Assembly (NCBI GenBank): GCA_027012045.1
Contig: JALUZI010000079.1
Span: 1-31,715 of the forward strand
Length of the DNA: 31,715 bases
Reading direction: 5' to 3'
Origin: Desulfurococcales archaeon
Lineage (GTDB): Archaea > Thermoproteota > Thermoprotei_A > Sulfolobales > Acidilobaceae
Position numbers and translations under genes: made by a program. Below, one piece after another: positions 15,017 through 23,081 of the stretch (positions are counted from its first letter, which is position 1; each line of letters opens with the position of its first letter). A model generated the notes under the pieces. It was not told the DNA's origin. It saw nothing but the letters and a program-made list of their open reading frames with translations, and ran no database searches.

Positions 15017-18000
15017 ATGGCTGAGGGGACGCCTATTGTTGAAGCGCAGATGATTATCCGTCAGAAACCGGCCTCGCAGTTCAGTGTTTTCCTAAACGAG
15101 ATCGCTAGGAAATGGCAGGATAGGTGGAGTAGAGACAAGGTTTTCCAGCCGTCGCCTGACCCGCTTAAGCCCAAGTACTTTATAACAGCGGCATTCCCAT
15201 ACCCAAACGGGCCTATACACGTAGGTCATCTACGGGTTTACACTATCACAGACGTCATGGCCAGGTATAAGAGGATGAGGGGTTACAACGTCCTCTTCCC
15301 CATGGCCTTCCACTACACGGGAACACCTGTCCTGACGATGGCTGAGAGCGTATCCAAGGGAGACGAGTCCCTGATAAAACTATTCAGGGAAGGCTACGGT
15401 GTCCCGGACCACATAATACCGAAGCTAGGGGACCCCCTTTACATGGCGAGGTATTTCCATGAGATAAGCAAGATCACCATGAAAGAAGCCGGCTACAGCA
15501 TCGACTGGAGACGAGAGTTCACAACAATAGACCCGGATTTCAGCGCTTTCATAAGATGGCAGTTCACCCGGCTCAAGGAGAAAGGCTTCCTAGTCCAGGG
15601 AACACACCCTGTCGGCTGGTGTCCAGTGCACAACATGCCTGTAGGCATGCATGACACGAAGGGAGATGTTGAACCCGAAATAGGCGAGTTCACTATAATA
15701 AAGTTCTTCGAAGACGACACGTATTATCCTGCCGCAACACTGAGGCCAGAGACTGTTTTCGGAGTGACCAACCTATGGATAAACCCTAGGGAAAACTATG
15801 TGGTTGCACTTGTCGACGGTGAGAAATGGGTTCTCAGCGAGAAAGCAGCGTATAAACTGGGATTCCAGCTCAGGCAGGTCAAGGTAATAGAGAAAGTGAA
15901 GGGAAGCGAGTTCATAGGTAAACAAGTCGTAAACCCTGTGACCGGCAAGAAAGTACCTATACTACCTGCAGACTTCGTCGACCCCAACACTGCTACAGGC
16001 GTAGTCATGAGCGTGCCAGCCCACGCTCCCTTCGACCTTGTTGCACTCAATGAAATACCGGAGGATCTCCTCTCACAAATCGGCGTTGCGAGGGAGCAAC
16101 TAGCACCTATACCTCTAATAGAAGTCGAAGGTTACAGCGAGGTTCCCGCCCGTGATGCGGTGGAAAGACTTGGCGTCAAGTCTCAGCTGGAGAAAGAAAA
16201 GCTCGACCAGGCCACCAAGCAGGTTTACTCCGCGGAGTACAGCAAGGGCAGAATGAGGAAGGATATAACTAGGCTAGTCTCGGAGGAACTCACCTCCGGC
16301 CTAGAAGGCCAGCTCTACAAGGGGTTTATTGAAGCGTTCATATCGGGTAAACCAGTCAGTGAAGCTAGGGAAGAGCTGATTAAACTCCTTAAGTCGACAA
16401 GATACGGCGACTCGATGTATGAAATACTGAACAAACCAGTATACTGCCGCTGCGGTAATGAGATTGTGGTAAAAGTCCTAGACAACCAGTGGTTCCTAGA
16501 CTACGGCAAACCGGAGTGGAAAGAGCTTGCTAGGAAACTCCTTTCCAGGATGAAGATAGTCCCGGAAATCTACAGGAACCAGTTCAACTATACCATAGAA
16601 TGGGTCGACAAGAGAGCCTGCGCTAGGACGAGGGGGCTAGGAACGGAGCTTCCATGGGCCCCGGGATGGATCATTGAGAGTCTAAGCGACTCAACAATAT
16701 ACATGGCTTTCTACACGATCAACTATCTACTACGCTCATCCGGGGTTAAGCCAGAGCAGCTTAAACCGGTTTTCTGGGACTATGTTCTCCTAGGCAGAGG
16801 TGATCCTGGGGAGATAGCGGAGGAAACAGGTATACCGCTCGACGTCATAGAGGCTGCGAGGGCAGAGTTCGACTACTGGTACCCGCTGGACTCGAGGAAC
16901 AGCGGGAAAGACCTGATACCTAACCACCTAACATTCTTCATCTACAACCACGCCGGCATATTCCCAGAAGACAAGTGGCCCAAGCAGATAACTGTAAACG
17001 GGTTCGTCCTCGTAGGCGGCTTGAAGATGAGTAAAAGCCTCGGAAACGTAGTTCCCATGAGGGTGGTCCTACACGTCTACGGGGTCGACGCGGCCCGCGC
17101 CGCTGTCGCGATGACAAGTGAGATAGGCCAAGACGCTAATTTCACAGATGAACTCATGGCTAGTGTCACAGATCAACTCAGAAAAACCTATAACATGGTT
17201 GAGAGCCTGTCAGGCTATATAGCCGACTCCCCCAAAACAATGGACCCCGCGGAGCTAGACGTTATAGACAGGTGGATGCTCAGCAGGCTATCCCGCCACA
17301 TAGAGAACACCACACGCGCGATGGACGAGGTCAAGCTGAGGGACGCGTATAACACTATTTTCTACATGATAGAGAACGACCTCTCGTTCTATATGAGAAT
17401 GACTGAGGAGAGAAAGTATGATCCTGTAAGGAAGTACGTGATAAGAACAGTCCTGGACAGCTGGATCAGAATGATGCAGCCTGCCGTGCCTCATATAGCA
17501 GAGGAGATGTGGTCTAAAATAGGTGGAAAGGGATACGTCAGCCTTGCATCATGGCCTGAGCCTACCTTAAAGGACGTTGAGGCAGAGGTTTACATGGAGT
17601 ATGTAAAAAGGCTTGTAGAGGACATTAAGAGTATCGTGAAAGTGGCCAAGAAAAGACCCGAGAAGATAGTCATTGTTCCATCTCCACCGAGCGAGTTAAG
17701 CGATCTAAGGCTTGCTATTCACTTCATCGATGAAGGGAAACCCGTGAGGGAGCTCGTTAAAGCAATGACAGCTATCTCGGAGAATAAGAAGCAAGCAGCT
17801 AAGAAAGCGTTCAAACTCTACGATGTAGCGAGGAACCTGCCTCCGCTGATCAAAGACTACATTATAGAGAAAACACTCGACGAAGAGAAGACTATCGAAA
17901 GCCTAAAATTCGTTCTGGAGAAGATGACTGGAGCCCAAATAGTAGTCTCAACGGAGCACCCCAAGTCTGTTACCAGGAAAAAAGAGTCGTTACCCATGAA

Positions 18001-18022
18001 ACCCGCAATATACATCTTCTAA
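15017..18022 (+). CDS. leuS: Leucyl-tRNA synthetase, archaeal/eukaryotic type
   Basis: The 1001-residue class I synthetase charges tRNA-Leu. The HIGH-type motif PNGPIHVGH lies at residues 63-71 and the KMSKS loop at 670-674. The CP1 editing domain shows TLRPETVFGVTNLWI (about 242-256) and TGVVMSVPAHAPFD, and the catalytic domain carries an RTRGLGTELPWA segment. C-terminal anticodon-binding helices and the extended archaeal tail are present. Length is normal for archaeal LeuRS. The ATG at 15017 has no clear ribosome site, which fits a short-leader mRNA. A T-rich tract follows the stop. Confidence 0.97.
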   Translation: MAEGTPIVEAQMIIRQKPASQFSVFLNEIARKWQDRWSRDKVFQPSPDPLKPKYFITAAFPYPNGPIHVGHLRVYTITDVMARYKRMRGYNVLFPMAFHYTGTPVLTMAESVSKGDESLIKLFREGYGVPDHIIPKLGDPLYMARYFHEISKITMKEAGYSIDWRREFTTIDPDFSAFIRWQFTRLKEKGFLVQGTHPVGWCPVHNMPVGMHDTKGDVEPEIGEFTIIKFFEDDTYYPAATLRPETVFGVTNLWINPRENYVVALVDGEKWVLSEKAAYKLGFQLRQVKVIEKVKGSEFIGKQVVNPVTGKKVPILPADFVDPNTATGVVMSVPAHAPFDLVALNEIPEDLLSQIGVAREQLAPIPLIEVEGYSEVPARDAVERLGVKSQLEKEKLDQATKQVYSAEYSKGRMRKDITRLVSEELTSGLEGQLYKGFIEAFISGKPVSEAREELIKLLKSTRYGDSMYEILNKPVYCRCGNEIVVKVLDNQWFLDYGKPEWKELARKLLSRMKIVPEIYRNQFNYTIEWVDKRACARTRGLGTELPWAPGWIIESLSDSTIYMAFYTINYLLRSSGVKPEQLKPVFWDYVLLGRGDPGEIAEETGIPLDVIEAARAEFDYWYPLDSRNSGKDLIPNHLTFFIYNHAGIFPEDKWPKQITVNGFVLVGGLKMSKSLGNVVPMRVVLHVYGVDAARAAVAMTSEIGQDANFTDELMASVTDQLRKTYNMVESLSGYIADSPKTMDPAELDVIDRWMLSRLSRHIENTTRAMDEVKLRDAYNTIFYMIENDLSFYMRMTEERKYDPVRKYVIRTVLDSWIRMMQPAVPHIAEEMWSKIGGKGYVSLASWPEPTLKDVEAEVYMEYVKRLVEDIKSIVKVAKKRPEKIVIVPSPPSELSDLRLAIHFIDEGKPVRELVKAMTAISENKKQAAKKAFKLYDVARNLPPLIKDYIIEKTLDEEKTIESLKFVLEKMTGAQIVVSTEHPKSVTRKKESLPMKPAIYIF

Positions 18023-18040
18023 CCTAAACCAGAAGAACCG

Positions 18041-18050
18041 TTTTTCTCTT
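18041..18050 (+). terminator. T-rich terminator after leuS
   Basis: TTTTTCTCTT lies 18 bases past the leuS stop and ends at the stop of the convergent gene. Archaeal polymerase commonly terminates on such T tracts without a hairpin. Confidence 0.45.
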
Positions 18051-19111
18051 CATGGTATAATTTCCGTAGAGTCCTTCAAGGGATCGTAGAGTATATCGTT
18101 CCACGATATGACGCCTTCGGAAACCAACCTCTCAACCAGAGGAACCAGCTTGAGCACGTGGTCTATTGTCCTCTTAGTAACCCAGCAAATCTCCCGCTGT
18201 CCCTCACTACCCCAGTACTTCTCATAGAGTGAGTAGAGGCACCGTCCCCCGCACCACTTGAAGTGACTGCACTTAAGACACTCCGGTGAAACATCGCCAG
18301 TTCTTATGACCCTCTTAACACCGCTCCAAACATCTCCCATAACCGCCCACTTCTCAGTAAGTGCTATAGGGCAAGCAAGGATTCTCCCGTCGGTAGCTAT
18401 GGAGAAGCTCCTATACCCGGCGCCGCATGGAACATGGCCCCACCCACCCTTTTTCTCTGCTGTCAGAATTCCGAGGAAGGGCACTATCCCGGGTACTTTG
18501 CCTTCTATAAGGTTGGATGCCATGTACTCTACCAGCCTCGATATTCCTGGTAGATACCTGTTCTTAGCCCAGTCTAGGAACCTCCACTTCTCGCTCCACA
18601 CAACGTTGAGTTGCCAGTGTGCATGTGTGAAGAACCCGAGTTCCAGCAAGTGTTTCACGTCCCTGTATATGCATGTGTCCTTGGTTACTGTCATGCGCGC
18701 TATTACTCTGCACTGGCAGTTTTTGGATAGCCACTCAGCTGTCTTGATTACTCTACGATAGACTCCTTTTCCCCGGTATTTATCTGTGAGCCATTCGACT
18801 CCATCAATGCTTAGGAGCACGGTGTCCATTCTCTTCCAGTAGGACTCTGGGAGAAGCCATGGTAGCGTTCCGTTGGTCTGAACCCCGTATCTCGCTTCAA
18901 TACTGTCCATCACATCCATGATGAAACGAGGGTTGAGTAATGGTTCTCCACCGTAGAAAATGATAGTTGGATCCGGGTCGCGGCTTATAAGTTTCTCTAA
19001 GTCCCCAACGCTGTACCTGGGTTGCCATGGCATAATGCTCTCAGGTATTGATCCGCCGCAATAAGTGCAGCTAAGGTTGCATTTCCCAGTAGTGTGAACC
19101 AGCCAGAGCAA
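18050..19111 (-). CDS. Radical SAM/SPASM protein, putative peptide-modifying, AF0577-like
   Basis: The 353-residue protein begins with CNLSCTYC (C11, C15, C18), the canonical CX3CX2C cluster site, then FYGGEPLLNP and VLLSIDGVE barrel segments. The C-terminal third is a SPASM domain: PCGAGYRSFSIATDGRILACP, then CLKCSHFKWCGGRCLYS, with a further cysteine downstream. It would bind one or two auxiliary Fe-S clusters. SPASM enzymes usually modify peptides or protein side chains. This one resembles the archaeal AF0577-type family, for which I know of no proven substrate. I see no short precursor-like peptide beside it. The start is TTG at 19111, 20 bases after an ATP-cone gene on the same strand. 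Confidence 0.85.
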   Translation of the reverse strand: MLWLVHTTGKCNLSCTYCGGSIPESIMPWQPRYSVGDLEKLISRDPDPTIIFYGGEPLLNPRFIMDVMDSIEARYGVQTNGTLPWLLPESYWKRMDTVLLSIDGVEWLTDKYRGKGVYRRVIKTAEWLSKNCQCRVIARMTVTKDTCIYRDVKHLLELGFFTHAHWQLNVVWSEKWRFLDWAKNRYLPGISRLVEYMASNLIEGKVPGIVPFLGILTAEKKGGWGHVPCGAGYRSFSIATDGRILACPIALTEKWAVMGDVWSGVKRVIRTGDVSPECLKCSHFKWCGGRCLYSLYEKYWGSEGQREICWVTKRTIDHVLKLVPLVERLVSEGVISWNDILYDPLKDSTEIIP

Positions 19112-19131
19112 AGGCTAGTCTACCCGTTCAC

Positions 19132-19458
19132 CTAGTCGAGCTGCTTCTTGAGGATTCTCTGTATGTCGTAGTCTGTCCTCCTTCTCTTGTGATTGATATC
19201 ATAATATATCCATGACATATAGTAAGGCTCTCCTTCTCGGCGTAGCCTCACAAGCGCATGGTAAGCCAGCTCAATAGTTGAAACAGTGTCTCTCCCTGTA
19301 ATCTCACGCCTGATGTCTCCCTCTATGGCTCTTGCAGCAGTGGGGCTTATCCCATTTTTGATCAGGCTAACGACGATCTTCTCAGGTATATACTCTTCTA
19401 CAGACCCGTCCCTTTTCCTAACCATTGGAAGATCATCACTCAACACGTGCCCCTCCAT
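19132..19458 (-). CDS. Stand-alone ATP-cone domain protein
   Basis: The 108-residue protein is almost entirely one ATP-cone: VRKRDGSVEEYIPEKIVVSLIK, the classical N-terminal KRDG.x.F...KI pattern, then an ARAIEGDIRREI segment and a REGEPYYMSWIYYDIN segment like the end of the domain. ATP-cones bind ATP/dATP and control ribonucleotide reductase or, with a zinc ribbon, form NrdR. Here there is neither a reductase nor a zinc ribbon, so it is a lone nucleotide sensor. It is followed after 20 bases by the radical SAM/SPASM gene, suggesting one operon. On the minus strand a TATA-like GAATTAAACA (19478-19487) lies about 24 bases before the ATG at 19458, so the mRNA is probably leaderless. Confidence 0.8.
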   Translation of the reverse strand: MEGHVLSDDLPMVRKRDGSVEEYIPEKIVVSLIKNGISPTAARAIEGDIRREITGRDTVSTIELAYHALVRLRREGEPYYMSWIYYDINHKRRRTDYDIQRILKKQLD

Positions 19459-19477
19459 TCAGAACACACTAATACAT

Positions 19478-19487
19478 GTTTAATTCG
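19478..19487 (-). promoter_or_regulatory. TATA-like box of the ATP-cone/radical SAM operon
   Basis: GAATTAAACA on the minus strand is about 24 bases from the ATG, the spacing expected for a leaderless crenarchaeal mRNA. The plus-strand gene starting at 19542 shares this 83-base divergent gap. Confidence 0.45.
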
Positions 19488-19541
19488 AATCGGCAAGCCT
19501 TAATATTCTAAGTCCTAATACTGGTTAAACCGATTAGTTAG

Positions 19542-20969
19542 GTGACGTACACATTGACGGCCTTGGAGATAAAATGGAAGCAGTGTCCGCCTACTAGAGA
19601 ACTGTTCGAATGGTCGCTGGGTAACGATAGCATTGAACTATCAGAGGACGCGTTAAACGCGATAGCCCGGGCCAGGAGGATCCTAATCGAGGAGTCCAAG
19701 AAAAGGACAGTGTACGGTTTCCATACGAGGCTAGGCAAACTCTATGACTCCGGCAGACTCTCAGATCCAAGTTACGAGGAGACAGTCATAAAGGAACATG
19801 CAGTTGGAACCGGTCCACCGATGCCTCCTCAAATAGGAAGGCTAGCACTGGCTATTAGGATAGTCCAGCTATCCCGTGGATTCACCGGGGTCAGACCCGA
19901 GACCGTTGAGCGGCTGTTACTTCCACTCAAATGCGGCTATGCACCTGCTATCCCTTCCCGCGGCAGTGTCGGGGCTTCTGGGGATCTTGCACCGATGGCA
20001 CATGTTGTGAACCAGTTCCTCTTGGGTAATGAGGTTGTGTGGTCTAATGGTAAGCTTGTGGATGCAAGCAAAGCCTTGAAGGAGTGTGGCCTTGAGAAGT
20101 GGAGTCTTGATAGAGGGGAAGCTTTGCTTCTCATCAATACGACTGCTTATAGTACATCGTTAATACTGTACTCTCTAGGTGTAGTGAGGCATTTGATAGA
20201 CATGCTCATCGGCGAAGTAGTAGATATGGGTAGGGTTCTGGGGGCTAACTGCGAGCATTGGGCTCCAGTAATAAGTGAGGCCAAGATTCATAAAGGTGTT
20301 GGTGAAGCCCTCCGATTGCTCTCGGAGAAATGCAACGCTGAGCCTAGGAGGCTCCAAGACCCCTACTCACTCAGATGTATACCCAACATATTGGGAGCGG
20401 TTTTAGATGGAATTGAATATATAGAGCACATTATTGCAAACGAAGTATGCAGCTCTTCCAGCAACCCCATTGCAACAAGTAAAGGAGTTATACACCAATG
20501 CGGGTTCCACGCGGTTTATCCCGGCATAGCAGCTGACCACATGGCAATCCTCATAGCTTGGCTAGGCAACCTGATCGAGAGACTAGCCAACAAACTCTTA
20601 GACGAGTCCTATACTAATCTACCGAAATTCCTAGCTCACTCGAAGAGCAGTGTCGGAGGCATGATAATACACTACACAATAGCCTCAATAGCAGCAGAGC
20701 TAAGAGCGGACTCGGCCCCGAGGAGCGTCCACAATATCCCGACGAGCCTAGACCATGAGGACATAGTCTCTATGGCCCCTAACTCGGGGCTGAGACTGCT
20801 GAGAATGTCATCCCGCCTTATCGAAACAGTATTCCTCCTCAGAGCCCTCTTAGATGCCGCTAAGAAGCTCGAGGCGGGCGATCTACCTAGGATAGACAAG
20901 ATATACAGAGAACAAACTAACATGGCTTTAGAGATGAAGAAGGCCTATGGACTAGATAACTATATATAA
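19542..20969 (+). CDS. hutH: Histidine ammonia-lyase-like (aromatic amino acid lyase family)
   Basis: The 475-residue enzyme should remove ammonia from histidine to give urocanate, using an MIO cofactor built from A145-S146-G147 in GSVGASGDLAPMAH. Other family residues are present: catalytic Tyr58 in VYGFHT, His86 in EHAVGTG (the position typical of histidine rather than phenylalanine enzymes), DPYSLRCIPNI with the substrate-binding arginine, and HEDIVSM with the glutamate characteristic of HAL. The asparagine in LLINTTAYST replaces the usual NGTQ segment, so it is a divergent member. Length is slightly short of 500. GTG at 19542 is the first start; TTG codons at 19554 and 19563 are alternatives. 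No other hut genes are nearby, so the pathway role is unproven. Confidence 0.82.
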   Translation: MTYTLTALEIKWKQCPPTRELFEWSLGNDSIELSEDALNAIARARRILIEESKKRTVYGFHTRLGKLYDSGRLSDPSYEETVIKEHAVGTGPPMPPQIGRLALAIRIVQLSRGFTGVRPETVERLLLPLKCGYAPAIPSRGSVGASGDLAPMAHVVNQFLLGNEVVWSNGKLVDASKALKECGLEKWSLDRGEALLLINTTAYSTSLILYSLGVVRHLIDMLIGEVVDMGRVLGANCEHWAPVISEAKIHKGVGEALRLLSEKCNAEPRRLQDPYSLRCIPNILGAVLDGIEYIEHIIANEVCSSSSNPIATSKGVIHQCGFHAVYPGIAADHMAILIAWLGNLIERLANKLLDESYTNLPKFLAHSKSSVGGMIIHYTIASIAAELRADSAPRSVHNIPTSLDHEDIVSMAPNSGLRLLRMSSRLIETVFLLRALLDAAKKLEAGDLPRIDKIYREQTNMALEMKKAYGLDNYI

Positions 20970-21398
20970 CTAGCCCGTAGCTTCGAAGTGTTTTAACACC
21001 TCACTACCCGCCAGGAGCAGGGGGAGCAGGAGGACCCCCCAAACCACTAGGCTTATCCTGAAGGCCTCCCTCCAATCGTTGCCAAACCTTATTTTCAGAG
21101 CCCACATGTAAATAGGAAACGCCACCAGCACCGCCAATGGCCCAAGCGGTCTCAGAAAAACGAGGACTAGGAAACTAAGAATCCCAGCGTACAAAGCCGC
21201 TTTAATCGCGTCAGCCCAACTGGTCTTCGCTATGTAAACGAAGAAAGGCGCGGGGCCCAAGAGGAAGATACCCACCATGGTCCACTGGATAAGCGCTCCA
21301 GCTAGAGTCAGACTGGGAGGTAAAACCTCCTTCCCGGGTTCAGTAACATTGTATAGGGTTGTGTTCTGAGAGGCGAGCATTAGAGTATTCCTGTCCAC
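20970..21398 (-). CDS. Small membrane protein of unknown function
   Basis: The 142-residue protein has about four hydrophobic segments: ALIQWTMVGIFLLGPAPFF, IKAALYAGILSFLVLVFL, LGPLAVLVAFPIYMWAL and ISLVVWGVLLLPLLLAG. The N-terminus (about 30 residues) is polar. I do not recognise a family. Its stop abuts the stop of the convergent lyase gene with no spacer. The start is GTG at 21398; an ATG at 21380 is an alternative. It is divergent from the gene at 21499, and an 18-base palindrome lies between them. Confidence 0.6.
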   Translation of the reverse strand: MDRNTLMLASQNTTLYNVTEPGKEVLPPSLTLAGALIQWTMVGIFLLGPAPFFVYIAKTSWADAIKAALYAGILSFLVLVFLRPLGPLAVLVAFPIYMWALKIRFGNDWREAFRISLVVWGVLLLPLLLAGSEVLKHFEATG

Positions 21399-21421
21399 GC
21401 AGGCATCACCGTTGTCTTTAT

Positions 21422-21455
21422 CTCATTTTCGAGAATGAGTCTTACATATATAATA
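21422..21455 (+). promoter_or_regulatory. Palindrome and TATA-like box in a divergent intergenic region
   Basis: CTCATTTTCGAGAATGAG (21422-21439) is an 18-base dyad with one wobble pair. It sits 4 bases upstream of a TATA-like ACATATATAATA (21444-21455) facing the gene at 21499. The predicted transcription start is about 21475. The position directly upstream of the TATA box suits an activator or repressor site. Confidence 0.45.
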
Positions 21456-21498
21456 GTGTTCCCCAAACTCAATTTATTGACGACAGCGACAGCTGTAG

Positions 21499-22482
21499 GT
21501 GCTACAGGTGGAGGAGCCTCCTCACATTAGACACTGCTCGAGATATTATAGTGACGAGTATAGATTGATCAAGGTAAGGGATATTCAAGTAGAGGAGTCC
21601 AGGGAGTTCCAGGGCGGTCCCACACTAGTTGCGAACAACCTCGGCATTATAGTGAAAACAGTGTCTCTACCAAGCCCAGATGAGATCCCACTCCTCCATG
21701 CACTTGGAATCCTGGCGGACAACCTGTCATCGCGCGGAGTAACAGTTTCATTCTACGAGTACGAACCTCCGGGTGTAAGCGTTGACAGGAGCCAGAAGCT
21801 TAAAACTATAATAAAGTATCTAAACAGCAGGATGACCCCGTCACTCATAGTCATACCGAAACTAATGAGCACCGTGTTGGCTGGCCTTGCAGTTGAAGAA
21901 GGCGTGGAGCTTACCCCGCTGTTCACCGTTACAGTTACAAGGGACCTCGTGTTCTACCTGCCAAATAGCTTCGTCCCTATTATCAGGTTCCTAGTTAAAA
22001 GGAACAGTAGAGCAAGCTATAGGAAATACGAGTTGATCAAGAATTACGCCCGGCTCCACGGTTTTAACATTGGAAAAGAAAAGTTGTTCAGCGGAAACGG
22101 TGAGATGCTCGATTATCTATCGAGGGAAGCGAGAAGCGAGGGAGTAGGCGCTCTCCTGAAGAATATTCCCGTGACCAGGCTGTCTCTCACAGTCCTATCA
22201 ACACTGAGGTGCCTAGGTAAAATAAGCCTGGTGAAAAGGGAATCCATTAACTCCGGTGAGACAGAGACCTTCCTAATAGTGTCAACCCGACCCTTCGAAG
22301 AGATCAGGACCCTGCTCCGGGACGCTCTAATTGAAACCAAGAGACTCTACGTGGGATCCAACGCGTATCCCAGAGCAATGTTCAAGACTAGCGTTATAAG
22401 CAGGATGGATGAAGCATTGGAGAACGAGGCGGTTAAGGAAATCAAAAAGCTCTATGATGCTTTAGCTTTGAGGGACGACTAG
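21499..22482 (+). CDS. Conserved-looking protein of unknown function
   Basis: The 327-residue soluble protein has no family I recognise. The N-terminal half alternates strands and helices in a Rossmann-like way (TLVANNLGIIVKTV, LLHALGILADNL, VTVSFYEYEPPG, PSLIVIPKLMS). The C-terminal half is charged and helical. There are no cysteine clusters, P-loop or membrane segments. The start is uncertain: GTG at 21499, GTG at 21508 (with AGGTG 6 bases upstream) or TTG at 21565 are in frame. Codon use resembles its neighbours, and the long frame ends with a 4-base overlap of the convergent gene. Real gene, function unknown. Confidence 0.65.
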   Translation: MLQVEEPPHIRHCSRYYSDEYRLIKVRDIQVEESREFQGGPTLVANNLGIIVKTVSLPSPDEIPLLHALGILADNLSSRGVTVSFYEYEPPGVSVDRSQKLKTIIKYLNSRMTPSLIVIPKLMSTVLAGLAVEEGVELTPLFTVTVTRDLVFYLPNSFVPIIRFLVKRNSRASYRKYELIKNYARLHGFNIGKEKLFSGNGEMLDYLSREARSEGVGALLKNIPVTRLSLTVLSTLRCLGKISLVKRESINSGETETFLIVSTRPFEEIRTLLRDALIETKRLYVGSNAYPRAMFKTSVISRMDEALENEAVKEIKKLYDALALRDD

Positions 22483-22952
22483 CCGGTCTCTGCGAGTGAC
22501 TCGTCGAAAACCAGTTCCAGCCTAGCAAGTTCCCCTAGAACTCTTTTAGCGAATGCCTCCAAGTGCCGGCGGTAGACTCCTCTGCTCTTAGCCTGCTTGA
22601 ACGCTATCTCCTCCACTATACTATACTTCTTATATGTCTCGTTCAAAGTTTTCCAAGGAATCCCCTTTAGAGCCTCGGCATACTTCTCCTCAAAAGGTAG
22701 AACACCCTTCAGCATAAGGACAGCGATAATAGGATATCCAACGTACCCCCTATGTATAGTCCCATTATCACTGCTGTAAACCCGCTTTGACTCCAAGTCT
22801 ATGATTACATTATAGCTCCTCTCGCCAGAGGAGCTTTTCACCCTCGCTTTCACCAGTTTACCGTTATCCTCCACAATCTCGACTCTTCCATCAGCAATAC
22901 TCCCCAGTGCCTCGAGGACTTTTATCCTGGGAGGTTTCGATAGGACAGGCAT
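22479..22952 (-). CDS. Hypothetical crenarchaeal protein
   Basis: The 157-residue soluble protein is not recognised. It has a beta-rich N-terminal half (VEIVEDNGKLVKARVKSS, YNVIIDLESKRVYSS), a central IIAVLMLKG helix, and a basic helical C-terminus. The ATG at 22952 is preceded on the minus strand by GAGGTG (22963-22968) with 10-base spacing. A TATA-like TTTAAGG on the minus strand lies at about 22990-23000. The stop codon overlaps that of the convergent upstream gene inside CTAG. Confidence 0.65.
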   Translation of the reverse strand: MPVLSKPPRIKVLEALGSIADGRVEIVEDNGKLVKARVKSSSGERSYNVIIDLESKRVYSSDNGTIHRGYVGYPIIAVLMLKGVLPFEEKYAEALKGIPWKTLNETYKKYSIVEEIAFKQAKSRGVYRRHLEAFAKRVLGELARLELVFDESLAETG

Positions 22953-23047
22953 AACATGGACACCTCTATCCTAATACTATTATCATTCAACCTTAAATAG
23001 AACGGTGTTTTCTACCCTAATTAGTTACATTGAGTTGAAAAATCAAT

Positions 23048-23057
23048 TTATATATAC
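23048..23057 (+). promoter_or_regulatory. TATA box of the etf operon
   Basis: TTTATATATA is a strong archaeal TATA box. Transcription would begin about 23077-23079, giving an mRNA that is leaderless or has only a few bases before the GGGGTG that precedes the TTG at 23091. Confidence 0.6.
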
Positions 23058-23081
23058 AAAAACTTAATCCCCCCAAGCGGG

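Noticed and set aside
19491..19505. GGCAAGCCTTAATA upstream of the lyase gene resembles GGCAAGCCTAATA in the leuS palindrome
   Set aside because: Only one half-site is present, with an extra base and no symmetric partner; the similarity could be chance.
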